A program made the position numbers and the translations under genes. A stretch of 64,000 nt of DNA from Vanilla planifolia (lineage: Eukaryota; Streptophyta; Magnoliopsida; Asparagales; Orchidaceae), in NCBI GenBank assembly GCA_023846275.1, contig CM043869.1, forward strand, positions 35,304,737 through 35,368,736, given 5' to 3'. The notes beneath the pieces were generated by a model, which was not told the origin of the DNA, did no database searches, and was given only the letters and a program-made list of their open reading frames with translations. The number at the start of each line of letters is the position of its first letter. Positions within the stretch are counted from its first letter, which is position 1. Shown piece after piece: positions 12,488 to 26,200 of the stretch.

Positions 12488-12658
12488 TCAGAATGGATAA
12501 TCCAAGAGAGGCGAATCAAGAGCAGACACGTATGACATCCAGGTGGTCTGCGTAGTTCGATGTTCCATTCGTTGGATAAGGCTTTCATTCGCTGACGTCA
12601 CTCCAACAATGAGAGCACTGTTCAGCTCCTTGACGCATTCCATCGTAAAGCAGCCAGC
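12488..12658 (-). other. Possible terminal exon of an unidentified gene
   Basis: On the minus strand a TTTTCAG acceptor-like site is followed by a frame open to a TGA at 12490-12488, including 51 codons from an internal ATG at 12643. AATAAA on the same strand at 12323-12318 would serve as a polyadenylation signal. Base composition is clearly richer in GC than the flanks. A 37-base exon-like segment at 13557-13521 has splice-like ends but does not fit this frame. No family is recognised. A frame this short can stay open by chance, so a gene fragment, a noncoding exon or an old insert are all possible. Confidence 0.3.
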
Positions 12659-12669
12659 CTGAAAAGTAA

Positions 12670-13600
12670 GTAAACTCTCTCTCTCTCTCTATTTTTTTTT
12701 TTTTTTGAGAGCTTTAGCAAAGCCAATGCACAAGCACTAAAATCAGTCTTGGCATGGTGGGCATTAAATATTAAACATGATTAATATTATGAAGCAATTA
12801 AAATATATATATATATTTTTTTTATACAGGAATAAAATAATTTTTAATATAAAAAATTATATTATTTTTTATTATATTAGTTTTTATTTTTTTATTAAAA
12901 AATATTGTAATATAATAAAAAATATCTAATTATATTTTAAACAATCCTTTTGCAAAAACTAAGTTTAAAAAAAGCACTACAAAAAGGAGTCTAGATGACT
13001 TTTACATATGTGGAGCATAAATTTTGATCGCAAGTAACAAACGAACCTCACATGATATCCAAGACAAAAGTTGTGGTCCCAAAAAAAAAAAAATCAATTT
13101 AACTATATATCCCATATTTGTTAATTTTTTTAAAAAAATAGTAATCATAAATTTTACCAAATATCTAAAAGCATAATATTATAATTTTATTCTATTTTAA
13201 AAAATAAATAATAATTTTGTGTTTACGTAATTATTTAATTTCAAAAATTATATTTTTAGTTTTAGTATAACAAATATTGTAATATTCTTATAATCTATTT
13301 TGACTTCAACAATTTCACTATTTTCTCAATTGGAGATTTTACAACTAAAAGGTTAACCTAGCCAGCATCCAAAGCTAAACAATGTTGCTTAAATTTTATT
13401 TTATTTCCAAGCCATGCTAATTTATTTAGATTTTTTATTTTGTCCACGATGAAATTTTATTTATTTTTTTAACTTTTTATTTTTCGCTATTATGGAGGAT
13501 GCCATTTTTGCACAAATCACCCTGATTCCAATCTGAATCTTCTAACTGAACGCAGTGCTGTAAGGATCGGGATCATAAAATAAATACCAAATATTACTGG
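12670..13600. other. AT-rich intergenic DNA
   Basis: A short CT run (12674-12690) and a poly-T (12692-12706) open this stretch. The rest is AT-rich without a gene. TTTATT at 13608-13613 is AATAAA on the minus strand and could be the polyadenylation signal of the ATL gene that ends at 13808. Confidence 0.5.
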
Positions 13601-13807
13601 ATTTTACTTTATTAAATATCAAATATATTCACTAAATTTACTAAATAAACAGCAAAATACTCCGCCCGCTATTACGGAACTATGCTGTGTACTGCGGAAA
13701 CATTAGGGTCAGCTGCTTTTCACAAAAGCTTGAAAAGAAAAAGAAAAAAAAAAAAAAGAAACCATCTTTTCTTCTCCAAAGCCCATCTGCCGTAGCCATT
13801 ACTTCAA

Positions 13808-14536
13808 CTACGGCAGCGGCGCCGGCGCTCCGCCGCGCTCCAAATCCACCTCTGTTCCAAACACGCCGATACGATGCGGCAGCACATCGCGAGTCTGAAT
13901 CCATCGAACCAACGAACTCCAATTACTCCGCCGATTCGACCCATGCCCCCCGTTCTCCACCTCCATCACGTGATCTCTGCCACCAGAATCTGAAGAAGAC
14001 GCGTGGATTACGTTATCGTTCACTGTTCCCAGAGTGAAATCAGCGGCAGGTCCTCCTGTTTCCTCAACAGCGGCCCGACATAGTGGACAGTTGGACTGTG
14101 AGCCCAACCACATATCGATGCAGGCGATGTGGAAGCAATGGCCACACCGCGGCAGGCTACGGATCTTCTCCCCCTCCTCAAACACTTCTAAGCACACGGG
14201 GCACGATCCCCCTATCTCGCCACTGCCGGCGGGACCGCAGAGAAGCACCGGGAGGGATTTGAGGACGGAGGGGTCGAGGGCATGCCTAGCGGCAGAGGGG
14301 AAGTGGTCGGTTTCCTCCAAGGCAAGATGGTGCCGCCTGCGTGCGCGGCGGAGGACGTGATATCGGACGTAGAAATGAAGGCAGAGGAGTAACAGGACGA
14401 TGGAGAAAAGGACGACGATTGTGCTCAGCAAGATCTTACCGCTGAGAGCGTAGCTTCGGCAGGTTGTCGCAAGTTGGTCTCCGCCGCCGGTTTCGTGATG
14501 CGCGCCACCGATGACGATAGGAGGACTTTGGTCCAT
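13808..14536 (-). CDS. ATL-type RING-H2 E3 ubiquitin ligase, membrane-anchored (copy A)
   Basis: Expected to pass ubiquitin from an E2 enzyme to target proteins while held in a membrane. The intronless frame gives 242 residues. One hydrophobic segment lies at about 34-56, a basic stretch (RRARRRHH) follows, then the ATL 'GLD' region as [15 protein letters not shown] (86-100), then a complete RING-H2 finger with C112, C115, C131, H133, H136, C139, C150 and C153, including the DMW and PLCR signature residues. The C-terminal tail (about 155-242) has no known domain. The frame opens 40 codons further upstream, but a TATA box lies between that ATG and this one, so the ATG at 14536 is the credible start. 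Which ATL member it is, and its substrates, cannot be told. Confidence 0.92.
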   Translation of the reverse strand: MDQSPPIVIGGAHHETGGGDQLATTCRSYALSGKILLSTIVVLFSIVLLLLCLHFYVRYHVLRRARRRHHLALEETDHFPSAARHALDPSVLKSLPVLLCGPAGSGEIGGSCPVCLEVFEEGEKIRSLPRCGHCFHIACIDMWLGSQSNCPLCRAAVEETGGPAADFTLGTVNDNVIHASSSDSGGRDHVMEVENGGHGSNRRSNWSSLVRWIQTRDVLPHRIGVFGTEVDLERGGAPAPLP

Positions 14537-14577
14537 CTTTGTCGGTTCGGCTTCTCTCAGCTCGAGAGAAGAACCGG

Positions 14578-14587
14578 TTTTTTTATA
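14578..14587 (-). promoter_or_regulatory. TATA box of ATL gene A
   Basis: TATAAAAAAA on the minus strand, 42-51 bases before the ATG at 14536. Transcription would start only some 15-25 bases before that codon, giving a very short leader and excluding the upstream in-frame ATG. Confidence 0.65.
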
Positions 14588-14999
14588 GAACGAATGTTGT
14601 ATGGAAACGGAGCTTGCGATAGTAGCTAGCCACCGGGATGACGAAAACACCCCCAAACATGATCTGTCTGTCGCACTTCAAGCAAGGTCGTTTTTGAGTT
14701 TTCCTTGTGCCTTCTCAGAGTAAGATCACCCGTGGTGAAACTAAAAAACCAGAAACGAATAAAGTTTTGCTCATCGACGAGATGGTTATTCAATACTTAA
14801 TGCGGCTAATCGAAGTCTTCCCAGAAATTTTTTGGAAGTTGCCTATGTTGGCCTTCTGCGAAACTTCGTCCGATAGACACGTGATGTACACCTTTCTGGG
14901 ATTCAGAGCGACTCCAGCGCATATCGAAATCACTTCGATTGGATTTGGAAGTTAGTTTCAGCTTTCGAAATGTTTTATTTTCATTTTTTTTAATTTCAC

Positions 15000-17400
15000 A
15001 GGAAAAAATAAAATCTTTCAGTACTTAAATAATAACACATCACAGTAACTTTTGTAACGATGTTGTCTATGAAGCATTTATTAATAACTTTTATATGAAT
15101 TTAGTTACACCATAAGTAAGAGTTTTTGTAGATAAAATGCATATAAAACTGCGAAAAAAAATATTGAAGCAGATTGTAGAGTTGTAACTATAATGAAAAG
15201 ATCAGTTAACTTTTAAGTCTTTATGAAAAAACTAATCAACATAATGAACTAATAATTGCATAAGAATTAAGTATGATGTTATCTTACTTAATCTAATAAG
15301 AAGTATCTTGGGCTTATCTTAGACCAAAAAGGTTTAAGAGAGGTGTGTCTTTTGATGCATGCCAAACAAGGAAAAAAAACAAGATTTGACTTATTTGCCC
15401 AATTATGTCGAAGGGAATCTAAGAAAAATATAGTGAATTATTTTGATTGATGTTTTGCCTGTCCTAATTTACATATGCAAAAAGAAATCCCAATTATTGT
15501 TTTGTAAGTATGGGATCTCGAACTATGAGCACTTTCCTCTGACAATGTCTCTTAGTTTTTATTTTTTATTTTTCAACTATTAAAGAATGACATAATCATT
15601 ATACATACAAGAATAATGTTAAGTTAGTACAAATATTTTGAAGTTTAAGTACTAATATGATTGTTTTTTCTAATTCAATGATTTTTCTATGATGAAATTA
15701 TATATCATATTTTTTTTAATTTTTTATGAAATTTTTTCTCATTACAAAGTGGTTGTCCTTTTAAGATAATTATTAATGTTGACATTTTTTTTGTACTTTC
15801 TTAATATTCTTTTTCATAAAAAAAAAGCATCAATTGATAAAGTTTGAAATAGTCTTAGATTTTTATATTCAAAAAAATAATCATAGATTTATACCTCTTA
15901 ATGTCCTTTCATCCATCTCAAGTATTTTTTTCTTTTTAGTTTTAAAATCAATTGTTATTTCAAGATCAATTTTTACAATTTTTAAATAGAAAGATATAGA
16001 AGTGTTAGAAAGATCTTACTGTCAAATTGAATGGGTATTAAGTAGAAGAAAAAATATTATAAAAAAGAATAAGATGAAATACAACAAATAAACAAAATAG
16101 AGTTACACTTACACGAAATATATTTGATCTTGAACATTAGCTTCCTCCTTTGAGATGTGTTTTTTTTCGAAAGTATAAAAAAAATTACAACACTTTATTA
16201 AGATTACACCACAATAAATTTTGTGAAGTCGTTGTACGTGTAGCTTTTATTAAATAAAAGTAAAACTAACTTTACTATAACAATTTAATTAGTATTAAAT
16301 TTTGTTATATAAGGTTGTCTGCATTAATTAATAAGAAAAAATAAAAATTATCATACTAATCATCCAATTCTTACAAACTCTTATGATGCAATACAATATT
16401 TTCTTGAAAAATCAACATGTTGATAAATGTGTTCATAATAAATAAAAGCAGATAACTATATGAATTTAGTCATGTTATGAATCAGAGCTTTTTACAATAT
16501 GAAATGGTGGACAACGAGAGTTCGTAACATAAAAAAAATGAGAAAACATGGATCAATCAAACTATGAGTTATTGGTTACAATAAAAGGTCAATCAATATC
16601 TTTATGTCATAACCAAATAGTATAATGATGACTAATAAATGCACAAACATAGAAAATATTGCAGTATTGTCTTACAAGAAAAGAAATTTAATGTTAATAA
16701 TAATTATCTTAGATTATATTCATTCAACTTATGTTAGACTAATAAGGTTAAGAGGGACATGCCTTTCATGCAAGCAAAGCATTAAACAAAGCAAATGATT
16801 CCTTTATCCTCAATAAGCATGGTTTACATGTCCTCATGTGTTGAAGGGAATCTCAAAAAACATAGCAATTTATTTTTATTGAATTATCTTATGATCTAAT
16901 TTTAACTTATTATGTAAGTTTTCTTATATAAAAGAGAATATGCTTTGTTGTAATCCGACCAAGGGAATTTGAACTTTAAGCACTTGAATTTGAGAATTTT
17001 TCTTGACTTTTTTTTCTTTTACTTTATCAAGTATTATAGGAAAAGTTAATTATCATACTTGTAAGTATAATTAGAGTAAGTCCAAATACTGAAAACCTTA
17101 AGACCAACATAGATTTTTCTAATTTAGTGAATGTCCCATGATTAAATCAAGTGAAACTATGTATCTCAAAAATTTTTAATTTTATGTACATTTCTCAAAT
17201 TCTATATTGATTGGTTTTTTGGGCAATTTTCATTATCAACATCTTCTTGTAGTCTTCTTAAGATCTTTTTTCACTAGAAACAAGTGACCTTTGATAAACC
17301 TCAAGATAGTCATAAATTTCTTTTTCTTAATGTCATTCATCCATTTCTATTTTTTTCGTCACTATTATGAGACCAGATGTTCTATATATGATTGTGTTAT
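15000..17400. repeat. Diverged tandem duplication, about 1.4 kb per unit
   Basis: Unit 1 (about 15000-16400) and unit 2 (about 16410-17400) share ordered landmarks at a constant offset of about 1415-1440 bases. AAGGTTTAAGAGAGGTGTGTC at 15329 matches AAGGTTAAGAGGGACATGCC at 16744. GAAGGGAATCTAAGAAAAATA near 15410 matches GAAGGGAATCTCAAAAAACATA near 16842. A TTTTTCTAATTCAATGA-like run and a TCTTAATGTCCTTTCATCCATCTC-like run also recur in order. The copies differ by many substitutions and indels, so the event is old. No protein is recognisable inside. Confidence 0.8.
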
Positions 17401-19338
17401 GCAAATTATTAATGGGAAGTTGATAAAGTATTTATAGAATATTATTTTCTAACTAAACGAGTACTTGTTATTAAGAAAAAGATTGCTGAAGAGAGTATGA
17501 TGATACAACCAATAGAATAATCCTTAAGGTTACACATGCATATTATATAGCTGATTATAATCAAAAGACTTTGATAACCAAATGGCACAACAAAATGTGA
17601 AAATGAACATAAAGTTTACAATTATGATAATAGCAAAATAACTCTTCGAATACACCAAATCTCCAAGTACAAGGTTGACATAGTACAGAAGCACGAAGTA
17701 AAAAAAAAATGCAAATTAAAAGTAAATTCAATCTTCCAAACACATTCATGAAATCTCATAACAAAAACTTTATAAATGGAAACTATAGAAAGGTCATTTT
17801 TTAAGCATTTATTATTTAGTATTTTTTATGTTGCATCAAATATCAACTAACCTCTCATGATCCTACTAAATTGAGACATAGAAAAGAAAATATGTTTTGT
17901 ATAGCACAAAAATTCATGTGAACAACAAAGAAGCTCAATTGAAATATCATACCATGTGATCTCATGCATGTGTTTTTCTTCATCTAGGAACAAAACAAAT
18001 GAAATATGAAATGAGTTATGTGATGAAACAATTGTGTTCATTTGTATAGGATGGCTAACCTCACAATATGGTTTTAAGATGGTGCCATCCTCTTAGAAAA
18101 TGAATAAGGCATGATGAAATAAGAACAAGCTTGATTGCTTTTGAATATGACACAATTTGTTAGGCTTATACTTGTTCTTCTACCTTGTGTATGTGTGTGT
18201 GGCATTCCATTTTTCTATCGAAACTCTTCCAAATTTCAAAGCTATGTCATCTATTTTTTTACTCTTATAAGTTAAATCAAGAAAAACACTTCATTTTCAA
18301 AGTAATAATGGAAATAACATCGAAATAGAAAACCTTTTTACTTCAACAAAATTCTTTTTAATTTATAATAAAGAAGAAAAAACCTTTTATATAGAATTCT
18401 TTTTAATAAAGAAAATCTCCCTTTTAAGCATTTATGAAAGCCAACAATAGACCTTGACTTATAAGATCATTTGATATTGAATCACATCACCAATAAAAAA
18501 ATAAAGAAAGCTTTAAGGCTACCAAAAAATAAAACCACACTAGTTTTTCACTTAAAAAAACTAACTTCTAACTAACACCATGACAAAAGTTTCATTACAA
18601 ATTTATCATTGTAACATAAGAAATTAGTAATATAATTGTCATATAACAAACTAAGAAGACAAAATATCTTCTAAATTAAACAAGCATGACTTAGTCTCAC
18701 TGTTTTTTTGTAACCTTATGTAGCAATTAATTTTGACCTGAAAGTGCTATGTCAAAAAAGACACGAGCCAACAAACTAAGTGACAAAAATATGTATGATA
18801 TGTTAACAAATATATTATGAGATAACTGCTTGCATAGTCAATATCAACATTGTAATAGGAAATACTATATTAAAAAATATAGAGAGAAAAATAAGTTTTC
18901 ATAAGAAATTTACAATCATGTTTATCTTTTATTATTTTGCAACATTTCTTATTCTCATTTTCCTTTTATCTGTTTAAGGATTAGCTTAAGAAAATACTAT
19001 ATTTCCTACCATTGAACATATTTAAAAATCATCTTTCTAACATAAATAACTCAGATAAGTGACTGATTTGTCTTATTACCAAAATAGATTATTCCAGAAT
19101 TCTAGTCGCAACTTTGGACAACTAAATCATAATTTAATTTTAAACATTTCCTTCCTAACAACAATTCCTATTTCTTTTCTTTTTATCATTTATTTTCTTA
19201 TTTCGTATGCATATTCTTTACAATTTAATATTTTATCTTTCTTTTGTCTTATCTTTTTTTTGTGAGTATGAATATATAACTAAAAAAATAACTTATAAAT
19301 GGAGTGCCAATATATCATAATCAATCATCATAAAAATA

Positions 19339-19405
<67 letters not shown>

Positions 19406-20050
19406 AATTCTTAAAGAAATCTAATAATTTTTCTTAGAAATAATTTTAAAACTTTTTAATAATCTAATAATTAAGAATATATCAAACATCATCCATAGCA
19501 CTAGATACACACTCGTTAATGCTCTAATATTTATGTAAGCACCTTTACATTTGTTAAGAAACAAAAATCTTTTTATTGGTTTCTAATTTACAAGTATAAA
19601 ATATAAACATATACATATTGAAAAAGTTTGCATATGCAATCTCTAACATTTTCTACATCATTAATGTTTCTAGCCTATATTACACATTACATGAAACATA
19701 TACATATAAGTTCAAGGTTGTATACCTCTTATTCTCACTTTGTAGTGGTCATACTAAGGCTTGAATACTTTCAACCTCTCTCAGAATCACCTTCTACTAT
19801 TTTCTTCCCTTTTTAGGCTTAAGCCAAGCATTGCACCTCTCAAATTCTTAAAACATCTCTCTAAGCCAAGCCAACCTTTCTTTTATACATGTTTCTATGA
19901 TTTTTCACATTCTAAGTCTTTCAATTTCCTTTGAAAGTTATATCCCTTCACATGGATTATATTTCACATTCTATTCTCTCATTTGTAAAGGTTTCCTAAT
20001 AATTAAACTTGCCATTGTTTCAATTTTCTTATCCATTTGTCATTTTGGGT
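17400..20050. other. AT-rich intergenic DNA with a dinucleotide repeat
   Basis: No gene on either strand. It contains the (AT)n(GT)n microsatellite at 19338-19402. The short open frames here are AT-rich and have no recognisable domain. Confidence 0.6.
19338..19402. repeat. (AT)n(GT)n compound microsatellite
   Basis: About nine AT repeats run directly into about 23 GT repeats, an alternating purine-pyrimidine tract. Confidence 0.97.
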
Positions 20051-20059
20051 TTCAAAATA

Positions 20060-20920
20060 TTTGAAATTTCTATATATCACACATGTATATTTATCATATT
20101 ATTATTATATGATCTTCATTTTTCTTAAATTCTTTTTATTATAATCTTTTTATTGTACTTGTATGATATACTCATTCTTTTTATGTTTGCTAGTTTTTGG
20201 ACTATTATGTTCATCATACTATATGATACTCTTTACGTCTTAATTTTTATTAAGTGTTTCTTATCATATTAATATAGTCTCTTTACCATACTTTATGATA
20301 TATTTCAACTAAACTCTCTTTACTTCATACTATATTATACTTATACAATCTAATTACTATATCTTATTATTAACTCTTAATCAATGATAACCCTATATGT
20401 TATGCTCTTATCTTAAGCATACTTATATAATCCATTTTATAATATCGAATGATCAATCTAGGCCATTACTAAACACATCAAATTTAGTTAATACTTTTAC
20501 TATTTGGTCATACATATGCTATCTTAATTTCTTACTTATTTAATACATTTACAACATTATTTCACCGTCATACTCGACGATGACCTTGTACATCAAGCTA
20601 TCAAATTTTATTGTATTGTTATGATCCACTTATTTATACTGCATGACAAAATCCTTTTTAAGAGTTTGTTCATATTTCTCTCCAGTAATTCTACATCTTG
20701 ATTTATTGCATATACAATGTATTCCCATTGTATTATATGATAAATTTTTCTCCTCTTACCCTCACAGACTCATTTGACTCATCTTAGTGGTGTGTTGTTT
20801 GCCCTTAATCATACTGATATGGTTCTCAACCTTATATCATATGATCTATCTTAGTTTATGTAAATATGCTATGCTTTACATCATATTGTATGATTTGTTT
20901 GATCATATAATATGAAAGCC
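20060..20920. repeat. Degenerate interspersed motif near CATACTATATGATA
   Basis: Variants of CATACTATATGATA, or its near-complement, recur irregularly about ten times (for example near 20165, 20217, 20290, 20325, 20730, 20838, 20883 and 20903). The block lies on the 3' side of the minus-strand gypsy fossil at 21060-23180 and may be part of its decayed terminal repeat. Confidence 0.45.
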
Positions 20921-21059
20921 TTAGAAATAACACAACACTTAGAAAATTCTAAAAAAATTATGAAATTCCAAAATATAAAAATAACAAATTATCTTTGAAA
21001 TATTTTTATTTACAAGATTTAAGGATGTTAATGCTTCTTCTTAAAACATTTTGTTCTTT

Positions 21060-23180
21060 TAATTTAGAAAATGAAGAGATACTTTCTTAACAACCCTTCT
21101 TTTAGTTACCAAGTGACCTCTCATTCTATTTGTTTTGACCATAAGCCCTTTACCATTAGTATTTCTTTATTCCATAAATTCTTTGCATCTTTGTCCAAGA
21201 TGCTTGTCGATCTTTCTTCATAAGTCAGGTTTGATTGTCGATCATAGACGTTTGAATCTAGATCTAGTGCATGTGTTAAATCATCTATATACATTCTCAA
21301 TAATGAAATATGAAATACATTTTATATATTCCTATCAAGTTTGTTGATAATGCTTTATAAGTCAGTTCACCTACCTTATAATAACTCAGAAAGGTTCAAT
21401 GAATCTGGGTTTGAATTTATCTTCTTAGCTGAATCTTGTGACTCCCTTCATTATACTTATGTTGATGAATAATAATACTTGGTCTCCTTCATGGAACTCA
21501 AGCTTTTTATGTTTAGGGTTTTAATATTTTCTTTGATGATCTTGAGCCTTTAAAATATTCACTTTTATGTTTTGTATCCCATCAATTGTTTCAGTAATCA
21601 TATATGGCCCTACTAATACTTTTTCATCATGTTCATACCAACATAGAGGTGATTGATATTTTTATTTATATAAAGTTTTAAAAAGCATCATCTTTATTTT
21701 TTATGATAAATTGTATTATAAATAAATTTGATTACGTACATGTCAACTTCCCTTAAAGTCCAAAACACATGACCTCAATATATCTTCTAAAGTATTAATG
21801 GTTGTCTTGATTGTCCATTCATTTGTAGATGAAAAGTGATACTAAGTTTTAGTTATATGCCAAAAGTTTCTTGTAGACTCTTCCAAAATTGAGTGATAAA
21901 CTTAGAGCCCATGTTTGATATTATTGTTTTTGACACTTTATTTAATTATATCATTTGGTGAAATTTTAATTATACTAATTTCTCTGTTATATAATTAGTT
22001 TTGATGTGTAAAACATATGTTAGTTTTATTAATTAGTTTAATACAACTTATATGACATCTTTTCTTGTGTTGCTTTAGGTAGGCCAATTATAAAGCCCAT
22101 GAAAGGCCAAGTATAAAGTCTATGATGACTCACTCCAACTTTCATATTGGGACAAGAAGTGGTTCAAAGTTCCACTTGGCTTCTGATGATCCCCTTTAGG
22201 CAATTAACATATAAAACACCTTTTTTTGTATCTATGTTCTTCATCTCTAGCCACTAAATTATAGTCTTCATGTTATGATGCATTTTTGTCATATCAAGAT
22301 ACACTAAATATTTTCAATAATGAGCTTCTTTTAATAGTATTTGTCTTGTCTCCTTTTGATTAGGTATGTACAATTTATTTTTGTAGTATACAAGGCCATT
22401 CTCTTGGTTTACATGGAAGTCAAATTCTTGTCTCTCAAAAATTTTAGCTTTTATATTTTGTAGCTCATCATCTTAATTTTTGAATTCTTTTAGGTCTTTG
22501 AGCCATTATAACCATTTTATTAAAACTTCTCTTATTGTCTATCGATATAACATTAAGATGATTATATTTATTTTGGTGCATAATTATGCTTCTTTAGCTT
22601 TAGAAATGCATCCTTTTATTCTTGTCGTTTGACTTAAGACATGAACTACTATAATGACCTTTCATAGATGATATATATGTCTATATCTTAATCTTTCATC
22701 AATTTTTAACCAACATATTTTCCTTAGATTCAACTCTTTTTATATGAAGACATTTTAAACTTTGATGATAAAAATAGATTTGATCATTCACACAAAAAAA
22801 TAAAATTTTCATATTTTTAAAGTAAGGATAATGGTCATGAACTCGAAATCATCTACTTGATAATTCTTTTCATGAGAACTGAGTAGTCGAGAGGTATGGG
22901 TTACAACCTTCTTATTTTGTATTAAAACAACCCTCCAATATTTATAGTGATACATCTGTATAGACTTCAAACACTTTATCTAAAATTGGTAAGGTCAACA
23001 CTAGTGCAATTGTAAGCTTCTGCTTTAATGTTTAGATACTATCTTCACATTGTTGATCACAAGTGAAACAAACTAATTTTTGTGTAAGTTTTGTTAAATG
23101 TGAAGAAATTTTGAAAACTTCTTTAACAATCTTCAAATAATAATTATTCGAATAGACTTGGTTATATTTGCATTTGATTG
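21060..23180 (-). mobile_element. Ty3/gypsy retroelement fossil: RNase H, integrase and chromodomain-side tail
   Basis: On the minus strand, from high to low coordinates, fragments resemble the end of the reverse transcriptase and RNase H (about 23170-22850), then the integrase (about 22700-21700), then the conserved C-terminal integrase segment (about 21680-21350). The order matches the family. Many breaks are present, and no intact frame or paired terminal repeats were found. It is old. Confidence 0.75.
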
Positions 23181-23223
23181 AATTTGTTTTTGGATTGGAC
23201 TTGTTCAACTATCTTAAATTTGA

Positions 23224-23284
23224 ATATATATATATATATGCACACACATATATATACACACACACACACATATGTGTGTGTGTT
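23224..23284. repeat. AT/AC/GT compound microsatellite
   Basis: Alternating TA, CA, TA, CA and TG runs abut the 5' side of the minus-strand gypsy fossil. The CA and TG parts are complementary and could pair. Confidence 0.9.
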
Positions 23285-23289
23285 TGTCT

Positions 23290-26200
23290 ATGATGAATAA
23301 ATGGAATAAAATATTTTATTTTAAATAAAAATTTGTTAATAGTATGCATGTCTCTCCTCTCTTTAATACCCAATGGATTATCATTGTTGTCTTTTTTTCT
23401 CTTCTTTAGTTCCTTCTACTTATGAAAATATCTCTTCTATCTCTCAATAAATATGATGAACTCATGTTTTTGCTCAAATTAACTCAAAAAATAAGCCCAA
23501 GAATAAATTCAATTTCCTTTAAAACCATTATTGACTCATTCTCCCTATTAAATTGTAATAACATGTTTAATTTAGTGCATATGTGATTTAGAAGAAAAAA
23601 GATTATTTTGTAAATTACTTATTAATTCAATAATACAAAGTAAAAAATTGACATATTAAGAACAAAATTGTTAAAATAAGTTTTGCATAACTTTGAAAAA
23701 TAAACCAATGACATTCTTTTCAAAGGATGATCTTACTATTTAGAATAATATATCTTTAGAAGTTGATAAATTATTATTCAAAATAATATCTTTGAAAATA
23801 GGATTATTATTTAGAATCATATACCTATAAAAGTCATGCCCTATCATAAGGTTTGTTCAAAGTAATATATTCTAAATTTATGCAATTTGATTTGGAAAAA
23901 ATATAAAAATGTCTTAACCCTAGATTAAACTAATAGTGAAAAAAAGAAATGAGAAAAAATTAATGAAAGAGTTTAAAAAAATTCAGAATACTTTTTAAAA
24001 GAAAACATTGTGCTTTTAAATAATTCAAAGAAAATTCAAAATGATATTTATTGCATATTATCTATTATTCATATGCTCAAGATATGATAGAGACCTTACA
24101 TTTGGCATGACCAAAGAATTAATTATTTTACATTTATGTTGTATCATTTTATCACTGAATCAATGGTGGTTGACTTAGTCTATTGTATAATCTAACATTT
24201 GATATTAAGATGATAAATTGCACAAGAGTTTATAAAAATAGTGAGATTAATAGATCATAAGTTATGATAGCTAATAATTGTTTACTTTTTTTTATATTAT
24301 ATAAGCTACTATAACAATTCTTTTATATTTTACTAACATTAACTCGTTATAGTTGATTATGATATTATACATATTTAAATTCATTATTTTGTTTTGGTGT
24401 GAGAAATAATGACTTAAAAGAAATATGAAAGTTGTAAGTTTCCTTCCATTGTCATTTTTAAAACTTTATATCATTTTCTCTATAATTTTATAATAGTTTT
24501 CAAACATAAAAATCCAAATGGTTTTGAAATATTCATTATTTAAAAAAAAAGGTTTTAAAAGTCAAAGATAAAGACAAAAGAGAGATGAGGTGACACTAAT
24601 TAGGAAAATCCAGACATGGGGTGCTACTTTTCTATCAAACATCTACCACTCTTTTGTATTAGAGATTCGAAAAAATGATTTGTAGCAAGCTTCTCTGCTA
24701 AATTAATAAGCATCATAATTTGCTCCTCATAAACTAAAAATTTAGAGATGTCAAAAGTTTTGGTGATGCTCCATCCAGCCATTATGTTTGTTACTAATGC
24801 ATTGGGCTTTGACTAGTTCAAGATCTTGTGGGGGTAATGTCTTGTGTGCAAATCTTGCACGAATCATAACATGTTTCTTTAAGAGAATTTTGTATAAAAG
24901 TTGTAAGCTTCAATTAAACTTTTTCTTTAGTCAATTAATTGTTTTATATGATTCTTTAGGATGCAAGTCCTAAGATAATACACATGATTGAAAATATAAT
25001 AGGAATCTAAGCTTGCATGACATTCTAGACATTTACTATAATGCCTAATAAATATATAATAAAATCTCAATGGTTGACAATCAATAGAAACACAACAAAC
25101 TCAAAATAAGCACTATTATGGGGGAAAAAGGAGGAGAAAAGTAAGACTATTGCCTAGCAAATTATGTTAAAACCAACCAACCATAAAAGGTTGTATTTCT
25201 TTTGCTGATTATGAGTTGAATTATCTATGTTCTAGAGATGGATTAGTACATAAGTTTTAATTCATGAGTTTGTTTCAAGTAACTTTTTCACATAAAATAT
25301 CCACAAGAGATTGTGAGGATAGTTTTCTAAGCTTGATCTAATAATATGTGCTTCCTAAAGGAAATAAGTATGACGAATTGGAATAATTCTAGGTGTTTTA
25401 TACCTAGGGGCTCACTTCTTAAAGTAACACATTGATAATAAACTTGAAAATAATGATATAACATTAAAGGATTCATAGGTCCAAAATTATTTGATCTAGG
25501 TTCATTAGATATATTGACCAAATAACAAGTGTGAGTCAAAAAAAAAAGATGAGAAAAATAACGATAAAATGTATACTTGAGCTATGAAATGTAATGGGTC
25601 ATTTATGATTCCCATATGTTGGGTATCACCTTTATATTGATCTTAATCCAAATTCTCCAATTGCTCTCTCCACACATTGCCCTTTTCCCAACCTTTGATC
25701 TATCACATTTGGCATCCTTGGTTATGCTAAACAGCCAAACGTCACTTAGTGTGCCTTCTTGTAAGTGCATGAGCTTGTACTAAGTACAAGGCTCAAAATC
25801 GAATACTAGCATTCTCTTTTGTCAGTTGACATCTAGCATGGGGCTCGATCTCATGTCTAGACCCGTAATTAATGTCCTTTGTCCATGGGGCATGCGAGAC
25901 CTTGTGACACAAATTGACAATTTGTTCGTTTGCATTTGTGTTTATCATCGCATCTACTAGCCCTCGATATCCTTATCGTCGGATAACTCATGTCAAAGTT
26001 CTTATTCTCATCCAATCACACCCAATCTTTTCTACATTATCCCAATTTTATAATAAATATAATTTTGTTATTATTTTTAATTATCTAAATTTTTAGATAT
26101 TGGGTTTTTCATATTATTTTATATTTTAAAAAAACATAATAGTTAAAATAATGTACGATATCTTAAGAGAGAGAGGTGAGCCGAGAAATAAAATATACAA

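Noticed and set aside
13521-13557. 37-base exon joining to the island at 12488-12658
   Set aside because: The splice-like ends are present, but the only joins give either a stop or a different, shorter frame, so the pairing is not supported.
13687-14360. Plus-strand frames opposite ATL gene A
   Set aside because: They are antisense shadows; the minus strand holds a complete RING-H2 finger and membrane segment.
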